Source: Candidatus Thorarchaeota archaeon
GTDB taxonomy: Archaea > Asgardarchaeota > Thorarchaeia > Thorarchaeales > Thorarchaeaceae
Direction of reading: 5' to 3'
Length of the DNA stretch: 7,212 bases
Assembly (NCBI GenBank): GCA_030638785.1
Contig: DAOWDY010000069.1
Span: 1-7,212 of the forward strand
Shown: positions 1 to 5,980 of the stretch, one piece after another
Numbering within the stretch: the stretch's first letter is position 1
How the letters are laid out: each line of letters opens with the position of its first letter
Made by a program: the position numbers and the translations under genes
The notes under the pieces: model-generated
Told to the model about the DNA's origin: nothing
Databases searched by the model: none
Seen by the model: the letters and a program-made list of their open reading frames with translations, nothing else

Positions 1-56
1 CCCACCATACTTTCCAATCAGCATTGTATTTTGCGCATTTTCTTTCTAATTTCAGC

Positions 57-81
57 ATGTGCTACATTCCATTCAGCACGT
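57..81. other. Small hairpin just downstream of the surface-protein gene
   Basis: A short inverted repeat (GTGCT at 59-63, AGCAC at 75-79) extends by one G-T and one A-T pair to about 7 bp, with an 11-base loop. It begins 7 bases past the stop codon of the minus-strand surface-protein gene, so it could mark the 3' end of that transcript. No T-run follows it on the minus strand, so it is not a typical archaeal U-tract terminator. The rest of positions 1-87 is AT-rich and holds no gene I can support. Confidence 0.2.
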
Positions 82-87
82 ACCAAT

Positions 88-2040
88 TCATCCGTAATCA
101 AAGCCACCAAAGCTAGGTCGAGAGCGTACTTGTAAGAATACTATCACAATCACTACCACCGCGATGATGCCTCCCACTGCGAGTCCGAGAACAAGGGTAA
201 ATGACCCTGTTACAGGAAAGGTGAATATTGGAGAAGTTGATCCTGTAGTGGTGCTTGTCGTTGATGTCTGAGTAGTGCTAGTTGTAGTTTCTGTAGTTGT
301 CGTTTCTGTAGTGGTTGTGGAAGTTGTTTCCTCTTCGAAGAAATCTATGTAACTCTGAGAAATTTCCGAGCTGGATAACGTTCTATTGTATATCCGAATC
401 TCATCAATTGTCCCTGCAAAGAAGTCTGTTAGTGTCATTCCACTGTCTGCATCGGCACCGATGAAGGCCTTACTCAGATATTGTGTTAGCACCTGAGGAA
501 AACCAGTAAGCGTTTGTTCAAGAGAGCCATTAACATAGAGTTCTATGTTCCCACTACTACTTTTTACTGCAGCAAGCGCAACCCATTGATTAAGCGGTAT
601 CACGTAATTAAAATCGAAAATCTCATCCCCGGATGATTCTGTCATAGCGGCAATTCTAATCTTGTTGCTAGCAGGAATCTCATTGGCAACGACAATGAAC
701 ACATTACCTCCGGTTCCTGAAGCCATTTGGAAAAGAGTGCACCCTTTCTGAGTACCATAGGAGGAGAGTTTGAAGAACGCCTCGAAGGTGTATTCATTTG
801 CAATAGTTCTAAGTGATATTGAATCATCTATTTCGATGTAATCGTTTGTCCCATCAAATTGTAATGCATGACCAGCCATTGCACCCGTTGTCCACAAAGG
901 ACCAGTGATATCTCCGTCGTTATCATTTCCGCTTAAATCGTAAAGCATACTTCCTGAACCTTCGTTGAAGGACCATGATGACACCAATGAAGAATCAGGT
1001 GTTTCTTCATATCCCCAAGCTCCTTGGGAGGGTTCGGTTACTACATACTTTCTTACAAAAACCCAATCTACTGAAACATCGGTTGTTGTCTCCCTCGCAC
1101 TGAAGCACACACCCATATCATCAGATGGTACAGTGGATGTGGTTGTTTCTTGCAGGACACCAGCCTCCCAGAACCTCACACTGGAACCACTCTCCCAACC
1201 TAATGCTATGTGAGTGTATGATGAGATAGAGGAGCTTCTGGAGGAAACTGTTTGAGAGCCATCATGATAGACATAGTATCGCCTTCCAGCATTATCTTTA
1301 CGCCAACCAGCTTCGGATCGTTCAGCACCCTGATAATTTCCATTAGCGGTCCTGTCATCTATTCCAACCTGAATGTAATTAGCCTCATCCCATGTGGCAT
1401 ATGCATGAACAGCGATATTGTCAGCCCATTGGCTGTATGTGCCAATCTGTTCCCAAGCCCCTGAACCACCTGTAATCGTTAGTACCGAGCTACTAACAGA
1501 GTAACTACCTCCAGTCGCCCACTCATTCCATTTTCCAACATCAAGTGAAGTGCCTATGAAGTCATCAAAGAACAGAAAGGTAGCTGCACCATCTGATGTT
1601 GTGCTGGCACCAGAATTGCCGTAGTAGATATAGATGTCTTGATTCGTATCAAGACTATCGTCTATCTCGACCCAGAAGATTCCTTCAGCTTCATCCTGTA
1701 ACCAATAATCGAGATCTGTAACCCCATCATTTGTTGTGAATCTGATGTCAGCAAAGTCAGATGCACACTTAGTCCCAACAAAGATGTTCCCCCCAGAGTC
1801 AATACCTAAAGATCGGAGAACTCTGATCTTAATCTGGTAATTTGTGCCTGCACCTGACGCTCCATTGATTGTGTGGCTCTTTCGGTACTGCCAGCCCGAG
1901 AGCCAGTTTGATGACTGACTTAATGAATCAGTTTGAGTAATATGCACATCTGTCGTTGTGGAGTTACCTAGAGGATACGGTATTACTAGTGCAAGAAGAA
2001 TTAGTGTAGATAGAACTCTGAGATTATATGACACACCCAT
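88..2040 (-). CDS. Secreted, membrane-anchored DUF2341 and LamG (concanavalin-like) surface protein
   Basis: A 650-aa cell-surface protein, probably binding carbohydrate or another extracellular ligand; no catalytic motif is visible. Residues 8-25 form a hydrophobic Sec-type signal peptide. Residues about 45-160 match DUF2341 (WLSGWQYRKSHTI near the start, later IYIYYGNSGA and FFDDF). Residues about 160-335 look like a second beta-sandwich ending in DWVFVRKYV, a usual companion of DUF2341. Residues about 352-567 are a LamG/pentraxin-type domain (WSFNEGSG, LQFDGTNDYI, LYVNGSL, GTIDEIRIYNRTLS). A Thr/Ser/Glu stalk follows at 571-602, then a single membrane helix at about 612-636 and a short RSRPSFGG tail, presumably cytoplasmic. 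N-glycosylation sequons occur at N26, N504 and N552. The ATG at 2040 is preceded by a purine-rich GAGAGGGG. The 138-base gap to the acetyltransferase suggests its own promoter. Domain calls are from recognition; the ligand is unknown. Confidence 0.85.
   Translation of the reverse strand: MGVSYNLRVLSTLILLALVIPYPLGNSTTTDVHITQTDSLSQSSNWLSGWQYRKSHTINGASGAGTNYQIKIRVLRSLGIDSGGNIFVGTKCASDFADIRFTTNDGVTDLDYWLQDEAEGIFWVEIDDSLDTNQDIYIYYGNSGASTTSDGAATFLFFDDFIGTSLDVGKWNEWATGGSYSVSSSVLTITGGSGAWEQIGTYSQWADNIAVHAYATWDEANYIQVGIDDRTANGNYQGAERSEAGWRKDNAGRRYYVYHDGSQTVSSRSSSISSYTHIALGWESGSSVRFWEAGVLQETTTSTVPSDDMGVCFSARETTTDVSVDWVFVRKYVVTEPSQGAWGYEETPDSSLVSSWSFNEGSGSMLYDLSGNDNDGDITGPLWTTGAMAGHALQFDGTNDYIEIDDSISLRTIANEYTFEAFFKLSSYGTQKGCTLFQMASGTGGNVFIVVANEIPASNKIRIAAMTESSGDEIFDFNYVIPLNQWVALAAVKSSSGNIELYVNGSLEQTLTGFPQVLTQYLSKAFIGADADSGMTLTDFFAGTIDEIRIYNRTLSSSEISQSYIDFFEEETTSTTTTETTTTETTTSTTQTSTTSTTTGSTSPIFTFPVTGSFTLVLGLAVGGIIAVVVIVIVFLQVRSRPSFGGFDYG
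235..327 (-). repeat. Low-complexity Thr/Ser/Glu-coding stalk repeat
   Basis: This stretch encodes residues 572-602 of the surface protein, almost entirely Thr and Ser with spaced Glu. On the plus strand it reads as imperfect gtagt/gttgt repeats. Thr-rich stalks of this kind typically carry O-glycans and hold ectodomains away from the membrane or S-layer. Replication slippage could make its length vary between strains. Confidence 0.8.
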
Positions 2041-2178
2041 TACCCCTCTCAGGTGAATGGAGTTCTGAGATATTAATCATTCTAGATATCAAATTACGAA
2101 ATCAATGTCAGTTCAATACTCATATCGCTTCTGTCTACAGCTGTTTCACAAAGGAAGTCTCTTCGACACTCTCATCAA

Positions 2179-2655
2179 TCATAGTTGCTTCTCCATCCAG
2201 ATGTGGTATCCCCAAGGATTCTCTTCTTTCTTGAAGAGTGCATAACCATGTTTCTCATAGAATCTCACAGCCCACTCGGCTTCGCTGTCAGTTTCCAAGT
2301 GTATTTCCTGAAACTTCCGTTCTCGTGCCTTATTCTCTAGATAGAGCATCATATCTGATCCGATTCCTTTCCGCTGGAAATCAGACCTCACATACATTAG
2401 TGGAATCCAAGCAGTATTATCATCTCTTGTACCAAAAGATCCAACAGAAATGATTTCACCATCGTATCTCTGAACAAAGAACTCCATGAAGGTGGACATC
2501 TTGTCAAGTTGTTTTCTGGTAAGAAAAGGTTCTGTCCAATGTTCTTCCGGAATTATCTTGATGTACCATTCGTGATTTGTCTTGTTTATGAGAGATAGTA
2601 TCTCATCTAGATCTGCAACTTCAGCAGTTTGGACCTCTATATCGCGTAATTTCAC
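2179..2655 (-). CDS. GNAT family N-acetyltransferase
   Basis: A 158-aa single-domain protein of usual length for the GNAT fold, which transfers an acyl group from acyl-CoA to an amine. The acetyl-CoA loop is clear: MYVRSDFQRKGIG at residues 87-99 carries the Q/R-x-x-G-x-G/A signature (QRKGIG, 94-99), followed by helix 3. The C-terminal motif B region is AVRFYEKHGYALFKK at 129-143, where the Tyr of FYEKHGY is the usual general-acid candidate. The substrate cannot be told. The start codon is GTG at 2655: the reading frame upstream reaches a TGA with no ATG, and GGGG lies 5 bases before the GTG. It is divergent from the oxidoreductase gene and co-directional with the surface-protein gene 138 bases downstream. 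No partner points to a pathway. Confidence 0.85.
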   Translation of the reverse strand: MKLRDIEVQTAEVADLDEILSLINKTNHEWYIKIIPEEHWTEPFLTRKQLDKMSTFMEFFVQRYDGEIISVGSFGTRDDNTAWIPLMYVRSDFQRKGIGSDMMLYLENKARERKFQEIHLETDSEAEWAVRFYEKHGYALFKKEENPWGYHIWMEKQL

Positions 2656-2708
2656 TAGATCCCCAGAAACTTCACACGCATCCTTTTGGGATAATAGTGT
2701 TGGTCAGT

Positions 2709-2767
2709 AAAAAAAACGTGAAAGGACCCACCCCCGAGGTCAAGGGAGGCAGGCAAGGGGTGGGTCC
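2709..2767 (-). terminator. Hairpin plus T8 tract, terminator-like on the minus strand
   Basis: Positions 2724-2734 (GGACCCACCCC) and 2757-2767 (GGGGTGGGTCC) form a perfect 11-bp stem with a 22-base loop. Read on the minus strand, the stem is followed after 7 bases by eight T residues (A8 at 2709-2716 on the plus strand). That is the form of an intrinsic terminator, but there is no obvious minus-strand gene upstream for it to end. It lies 54 bases before the acetyltransferase start, so it may instead be a leader element of that gene, a block to antisense transcription from the oxidoreductase side, or the end of an unrecognised small RNA. Confidence 0.4.
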
Positions 2768-2776
2768 GAGGGAGGG
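2757..2776 (+). other. Canonical G-quadruplex motif
   Basis: Four runs of three or more G occur within 20 bases: 2757-2760, 2762-2764, 2770-2772 and 2774-2776, separated by loops of 1, 5 and 1 bases. This satisfies the standard G3+N1-7 rule. The first two G-runs are also the right arm of the 11-bp hairpin (2757-2767), so the two structures exclude each other. The G-rich strand is the coding strand of the oxidoreductase gene, about 210 bases before its start. Confidence 0.5.
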
Positions 2777-2825
2777 TTAAGTATCAGAAGAGGGATGGGC
2801 GACCCCTAGTCAAATTAGAATAGTG

Positions 2826-2842
2826 GCTTATTGGATATAAGC
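2826..2842. other. Small perfect inverted repeat
   Basis: GCTTAT at 2826-2831 pairs exactly with ATAAGC at 2837-2842 around a 5-base loop. It lies between the GC-rich island and the T-rich stretch ending at 2859. It may be part of a structured RNA or a protein-binding site; either is speculation. Confidence 0.25.
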
Positions 2843-2936
2843 TCCTGATGTTAATTTTTGGCAGAAACAGGTTGGAAAATTGTATCTGGTTTGTAATTAT
2901 TCTTGCTTTGCTTTCCAGCTCATGACCTAGCAGAAT

Positions 2937-2946
2937 CCTAATTAGG
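2937..2946. promoter_or_regulatory. Palindrome CCTAATTAGG, possible operator
   Basis: A perfect 10-base palindrome lies 42 bases before the oxidoreductase ATG, where a regulator of that gene could bind. A palindrome of this size can occur by chance, no second copy was seen, and no regulator gene is nearby. Confidence 0.2.
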
Positions 2947-2976
2947 GGCTTGCAAAAGTCTACCACTTGAATTTCA

Positions 2977-2982
2977 GAGGTG
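2977..2982 (+). promoter_or_regulatory. Ribosome binding site GAGGTG deciding the oxidoreductase start
   Basis: GAGGTG is complementary to the archaeal 16S 3' end (anti-Shine-Dalgarno CACCTC) and sits 6 bases before the ATG at 2989. It overlaps an in-frame GTG at 2980, so that GTG is better read as part of the binding site than as the start codon. Confidence 0.7.
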
Positions 2983-2988
2983 TTCTCG

Positions 2989-3990
2989 ATGACCAATCCC
3001 AGAATAGGAATTATTGGTACAGGAAACATGGGTCGTATCCATGCTAGGGTTCTCGCTAGTATGCGCCTACTTGGTGGAGTTGCAGATCTCAATCTCGATG
3101 CGGCTAAACAGATTGCAAATGCATATGGTGTCAATGCTTTCTCGGACTATCACTTACTGATTAAGGAATCATCATTAGATGGTGTTATTATCGCGACTCC
3201 TACATCGACTCATGCTAGTATTGCAGAGGATATTGCAAAAACACATGCTTCGGTGAAGGCTATTCTGATTGAGAAACCAATCGCAAGTACTCTGAAAGAC
3301 GCAGAACGAGTGGCTGAAACTCTTAGGAGCAAGGAAATAGCCGGTGTTGTTTCCCACTCTGAGATATACAATCCCATTGTTGGGAGAGCACTGGAACTCA
3401 TCCGAGATGGTGCCATTGGAGTACCTAGAAACATCATTCATGATCGCCGTGGTTTTGTACAACCTTCTCGAATTCCTTCACTGGGGGATGTGTTTGAGGA
3501 CATCGGTGTTCACGATTTTGATATCATGGCCAGAATTAGTCAAGGCCCCGCCAAACTATACGCTCAGTGTAGCACGGAGAGTGGAATTTTCAATGCCGGT
3601 ACTGTCCTTGTGAAGTTCAAAAGTGGCTCTGAACACTTCTTCCATCTATCCCGTCAGTATGCGGGCAGGGCAAGAACCATGGATGTGTCGGGTACGAAGG
3701 GTGCATTGACTCTAGACCTCTTTGCACAGATTATCAAAGTCAAGGACTTGGACCAAGAACCAATGGCGGAAGATAGAACCATTCGTCTACCAGAAAGAGG
3801 TGCTACAATCAAGGTTTATGGTGAACCAATTCGTGAGGTTGTTACTGACTTTGTTAAGGCACTTGAAACTGGTTCAACCCCTATAGTAGGACTAGATGAC
3901 GGTGTTGCTGCACTGAAAATAGTTGAAGCAGCACGTGAGAGCGCGAAGACGAGCAAAGTAATAGACATCGATGTTGAGCCTAGACAATAG
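2989..3990 (+). CDS. Gfo/Idh/MocA family NAD(P)-dependent oxidoreductase, possibly a UDP-GlcNAc 3-dehydrogenase type
   Basis: A 333-aa cytoplasmic dehydrogenase of the family's usual length. The N-terminal Rossmann fold opens with IGIIGTGNMGRIHARVL (residues 6-22; GTGNMG at 10-15) for the dinucleotide. AT-PTSTHASIA (69-79) and the catalytic-lysine motif EKP (95-97) follow. The C-terminal alpha/beta domain carries DIGVHDFDIM (171-180), the D-x-x-x-H active-site pattern. VSGTKGAL (233-240) is a typical later block. The layout resembles archaeal UDP-N-acetylglucosamine 3-dehydrogenases (GnnA-like), but substrate prediction in this family is weak and no aminotransferase partner is in view. The ATG start is chosen for its well-spaced GAGGTG. 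The 3' end overlaps the oppositely directed methylthiotransferase gene by 11 bases. Alternatives are inositol or glucose-fructose-type dehydrogenases. Confidence 0.85.
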   Translation: MTNPRIGIIGTGNMGRIHARVLASMRLLGGVADLNLDAAKQIANAYGVNAFSDYHLLIKESSLDGVIIATPTSTHASIAEDIAKTHASVKAILIEKPIASTLKDAERVAETLRSKEIAGVVSHSEIYNPIVGRALELIRDGAIGVPRNIIHDRRGFVQPSRIPSLGDVFEDIGVHDFDIMARISQGPAKLYAQCSTESGIFNAGTVLVKFKSGSEHFFHLSRQYAGRARTMDVSGTKGALTLDLFAQIIKVKDLDQEPMAEDRTIRLPERGATIKVYGEPIREVVTDFVKALETGSTPIVGLDDGVAALKIVEAARESAKTSKVIDIDVEPRQ

Positions 3991-5266
3991 ATGCTGTAAG
4001 ATGGGTCCTATGTGTTGAAATGATACGCACTTCAACGATTTCACCAATTGAGGCCTTGTCATTGATGATTACAGGTTTGTAGGTTGGAGTCCTTCCCTGT
4101 AGACCTCCCTTTGGAGCATTGCCTGTAATGATTACAGGGCCTTGCCAATCAATCCATGCCTGATTCTTCTCGGTGATGATGTCGGTCACTAGAGAAGATA
4201 ACCGTCGACTCCGTTCTTTCTTGATGCCTGTATTGACTTTGTTATTAGCCTTCGATGCCTCAGTTCCAGGTCGGTCTCCATACTTTGATACATTGATGAC
4301 TGCTGGTTTCACTTCACTCATGAGAGCCAAAGTCTTTTCGAAGTCTTCATCTGTTTCTCCTGGAAAACCAACAATGATGTCCGTGGCGATGGTGGCATAT
4401 GGAAACCGTTTGATTATTTCTGATACCACTGTCTTCCACTCTTGAACCGTATACTTGCGTTTCATCAACTGAAGAACGTGGTTAGATCCTGACTGGATTG
4501 GTGCATGAAAGAAACGAAAGAAACGGTCGGAAGACATGGAGTCCAAAAATGCCTGCAGGTCATCCTTGACAAGATTTGAGTTGAACATTCCAAGCCTGAA
4601 CCTATGATTACCATCTACCTCTGAAACACTGGAGAGAAGGTGAGCAAGCGACTCACCAGTATCATGGCCATAAGCACCAGCATCTTGAGCAGTCAGGCGA
4701 ATCTCTTTGTATCCAGTATGAACACAGCGTCTCACAACACTAAGAATCTCTTCAAAGGAATAACTCTGTACATTTGACCGTGCAAATTTTACTGCACAGT
4801 AAGTACAGTCCCCGACGCATCCTTCACAGATTGGAATGGTGCAGATTACTGAGTCGGGAGGTCCTTCATAATATCGTAATTTTGAAGTTTCGTCTGAATC
4901 TAGATGCAGAATACCTCTCTCACCGGCAAGAACTCTCTCAAAGACTGGACCCAATGAATCCAATGATTGAGGCCCAAGAATGGCTGCAAACTCAGGATTG
5001 GTACCACTTACGCGTTTGAATGATATTCGTGGTAGACAGCCAGTGACAATCACTGGAACAGATCCTTCTGATAGCTCCCCGAGTCTGTGAATGATCCTAT
5101 CTTCGGTCGGCTCTTTTACTCCACACGTGTTCAAGATGATTATGTCAGATTCTTGGATTTTTTCCACACGTTCTGCACCAAGTTGGTGGAGTCTGCCAAC
5201 AATCAAGTCAGAATCAGCCATATTGAGGCTGCATCCATATGTTTCAAGATAGAATTTGGAGGTCAA
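3980..5266 (-). CDS. tRNA t6A37 C2-methylthiotransferase (archaeal MtaB/CDKAL1-like radical SAM enzyme)
   Basis: A 428-aa enzyme that adds a methylthio group to N6-threonylcarbamoyladenosine at tRNA position 37 (t6A to ms2t6A), using SAM and two [4Fe-4S] clusters. The N-terminal UPF0004 domain holds three cluster cysteines: C12 (LETYGCSLN), C48 (ILNTCGVKEPTE) and C77 (VTGCLPR). The radical SAM motif is C150-x3-C154-x2-C157 in CEGCVGDCTYC, with AVKFARS after it. Other family blocks are LTAQDAGAYG (191-200), PIQSGSNHVLQLMKR (256-270), TDIIVGFPGETDEDF (295-309) and KERSRRL (350-356). A TRAM RNA-binding domain fills about 366-428. VKFARS and TAQDAGAYG point to the archaeal/eukaryotic t6A type rather than MiaB. 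The start is TTG at 5266: no other start lies between it and the upstream stop, and a downstream Met would remove C12. AGGCGG precedes it. C142 and C147 are extra cysteines. It is the last gene of the apparent operon, 5 bases after the MoaD-like gene. Confidence 0.9.
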   Translation of the reverse strand: MTSKFYLETYGCSLNMADSDLIVGRLHQLGAERVEKIQESDIIILNTCGVKEPTEDRIIHRLGELSEGSVPVIVTGCLPRISFKRVSGTNPEFAAILGPQSLDSLGPVFERVLAGERGILHLDSDETSKLRYYEGPPDSVICTIPICEGCVGDCTYCAVKFARSNVQSYSFEEILSVVRRCVHTGYKEIRLTAQDAGAYGHDTGESLAHLLSSVSEVDGNHRFRLGMFNSNLVKDDLQAFLDSMSSDRFFRFFHAPIQSGSNHVLQLMKRKYTVQEWKTVVSEIIKRFPYATIATDIIVGFPGETDEDFEKTLALMSEVKPAVINVSKYGDRPGTEASKANNKVNTGIKKERSRRLSSLVTDIITEKNQAWIDWQGPVIITGNAPKGGLQGRTPTYKPVIINDKASIGEIVEVRIISTHRTHLTASIV

Positions 5267-5271
5267 TTTGA

Positions 5272-5553
5272 CTAGCCGCCTTGAACATGCGGTAGGATGG
5301 CAACTTCATCATCTGCTTTAACGGGTATATCCACGCCGCCAAGTGTGTCAACGTCTTTCATATTCAATAGAACAATGAGGTTTCCGCCTATCTCATCTCC
5401 ATCCATAATGAGTCCTTTTGCTTCACTTCCCCACTCTTCTAGTACTTGATTGACCACCTGTCTAACAGTCGATCCTTCCTTTACCTCCAAATCTATTATT
5501 GTCTCTCCAATTACTCTTCTGAGAGGACCAAATGATTTGAATCTCACATGCAC
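5272..5553 (-). CDS. MoaD/ThiS/SAMP-type ubiquitin-fold protein
   Basis: A 93-aa beta-grasp protein ending in Gly-Gly, the form needed for adenylation and thiocarboxylation by an E1-like enzyme. MoaD family members donate sulfur to molybdopterin; archaeal relatives (SAMPs) also donate sulfur to tRNA and can be conjugated to lysines. The N-terminal strand is VRFKSFGPLRRVIG (3-16), then EVKEGSTVRQVVNQVLEE (23-40), VLLNMKDVDTLGG (61-73) and the closing DDEVAILPHVQGG (81-93), typical of the family. The start is GTG at 5553; a second in-frame GTG two codons on is possible, and no ATG exists upstream before a stop. It lies 32 bases after the LpdD-like gene and 5 bases before the methylthiotransferase. 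No other molybdopterin gene is visible, so a tRNA-thiolation or modifier role is as plausible as cofactor synthesis. Confidence 0.85.
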   Translation of the reverse strand: MHVRFKSFGPLRRVIGETIIDLEVKEGSTVRQVVNQVLEEWGSEAKGLIMDGDEIGGNLIVLLNMKDVDTLGGVDIPVKADDEVAILPHVQGG

Positions 5554-5585
5554 TGGCTTGACCCACTGTTCTGCATATCCATGTG

Positions 5586-5963
5586 TTATTCATTCTTTTG
5601 ATAGAACGCAATCATCTCATTAATCATTGAATCGACTTCATTCACGATGGAAGTTATCTGTTCTTTAGTTGCATTCTCAACATGTATCCCTACTGACACA
5701 AGTGTAGGAACGCTCAATGCCTTGCAAATAGTTTCTGCTGCTGAGTTGGCGACCACGTAGTCCTTATGCCCAGGAGCAGTTATTGTGTTCACACTTACGG
5801 TAGTAGCATCCCGATAGTGGCTCTGTGTTGGATAAGCAAGAGAAACGCCACCAATGTGATGTTCATCGCCCCCGTAGATGGTCACTTGTAAATCAGTTCC
5901 AATCCGCTCATGAGAAACCACTAGGGGAATTGAATCAACAGTCCGCTCGATCTTCAACCTCAT
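5586..5963 (-). CDS. LpdD-like protein (prenylated-flavin chaperone-like family)
   Basis: A 125-aa soluble protein without signal or membrane segment. The pattern ERIGTDLQVTIYGGDEHHIGGVSLAYP (19-45), SVNTITAPGHKDYVVANSAAETICKALSVP (57-86) and VSVGIHVENATKEQI (89-103), with a final amphipathic helix, resembles the LpdD-like domain family. LpdD belongs to gene clusters for prenyl-FMN-dependent UbiD-type decarboxylases and is thought to help cofactor loading or maturation. I recognise the family from GHKD and GIHxxNATKEE-like motifs, without a database search. The ATG at 5963 has GAGAGAGG 5 bases upstream. It sits 17 bases after the glycine dehydrogenase stop and 32 bases before the MoaD-like gene, so it is very likely co-transcribed. 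No UbiD or UbiX is in the window, so its job here is open. If the family call is wrong, it is a conserved hypothetical protein. Confidence 0.6.
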   Translation of the reverse strand: MRLKIERTVDSIPLVVSHERIGTDLQVTIYGGDEHHIGGVSLAYPTQSHYRDATTVSVNTITAPGHKDYVVANSAAETICKALSVPTLVSVGIHVENATKEQITSIVNEVDSMINEMIAFYQKNE

Positions 5964-5968
5964 TCAAG

Positions 5969-5976
5969 CCTCTCTC
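5969..5976 (-). promoter_or_regulatory. Ribosome binding site of the LpdD-like gene
   Basis: GAGAGAGG on the minus strand lies 5 bases before the ATG at 5963, inside the 17-base gap after the gcvPB stop codon. It supports the start choice and implies independent translation initiation within a shared transcript. Confidence 0.6.
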
Positions 5977-5980
5977 TATT

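Larger units (their letters stand above)
2656..2988. other. Divergent intergenic region with GC-rich structured island
   Basis: This gap separates two divergent genes and must hold both promoters. Positions 2721-2810 are about 62% G+C (56 of 90 bases by my count), while the rest is AT-rich like the usual promoter DNA here. The island contains a hairpin, a G-quadruplex motif and further G-tracts at 2792-2794 and 2797-2799. A second small hairpin (2826-2842) and TTAATTTTT ending at 2859 follow on the plus strand. Together these could form a non-coding RNA of roughly 135 bases. I could not match it to tRNA, 5S, SRP RNA, RNase P RNA or a C/D-box RNA. No convincing open reading frame lies inside. 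AT-rich sequence near 2890-2902 is the likeliest place for the oxidoreductase promoter, but no TATA box is clear enough to mark. Confidence 0.4.

Noticed and set aside
18..107. Short minus-strand frame of 29 codons overlapping the 3' end of the surface-protein gene, coding a helix-like peptide (from a GTG to a TGA)
   Set aside because: The sequence looks protein-like, but it has only a GTG/TTG start, no clear ribosome binding site, and mostly lies inside or just past another gene. It is too short to support.
235..327. CRISPR-like or satellite repeat array
   Set aside because: The repeats are short, in frame and code for Thr/Ser/Glu in the stalk of a surface protein. There are no spacers.
2721..2820. 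tRNA or SRP RNA gene in the GC-rich island
   Set aside because: No T-loop GGTTCRANNCY, no anticodon arm and no cloverleaf could be built. The AGGTCA/GGAGGCAGGC resemblance to SRP RNA is too weak and lacks helix 8.
2784..3134. 116-codon minus-strand frame spanning the intergenic gap and the start of the oxidoreductase gene
   Set aside because: It is antisense to a clear Rossmann-fold coding region, has no recognisable domain, and contains part of the GC-rich island. It is most likely a shadow frame.
2179..3990. Acetyltransferase and oxidoreductase as a diamino-sugar (GnnA/GnnB/LpxA-like) pathway
   Set aside because: The two genes are divergent, the GNAT is not of the left-handed beta-helix acyltransferase type used there, and no aminotransferase is present.
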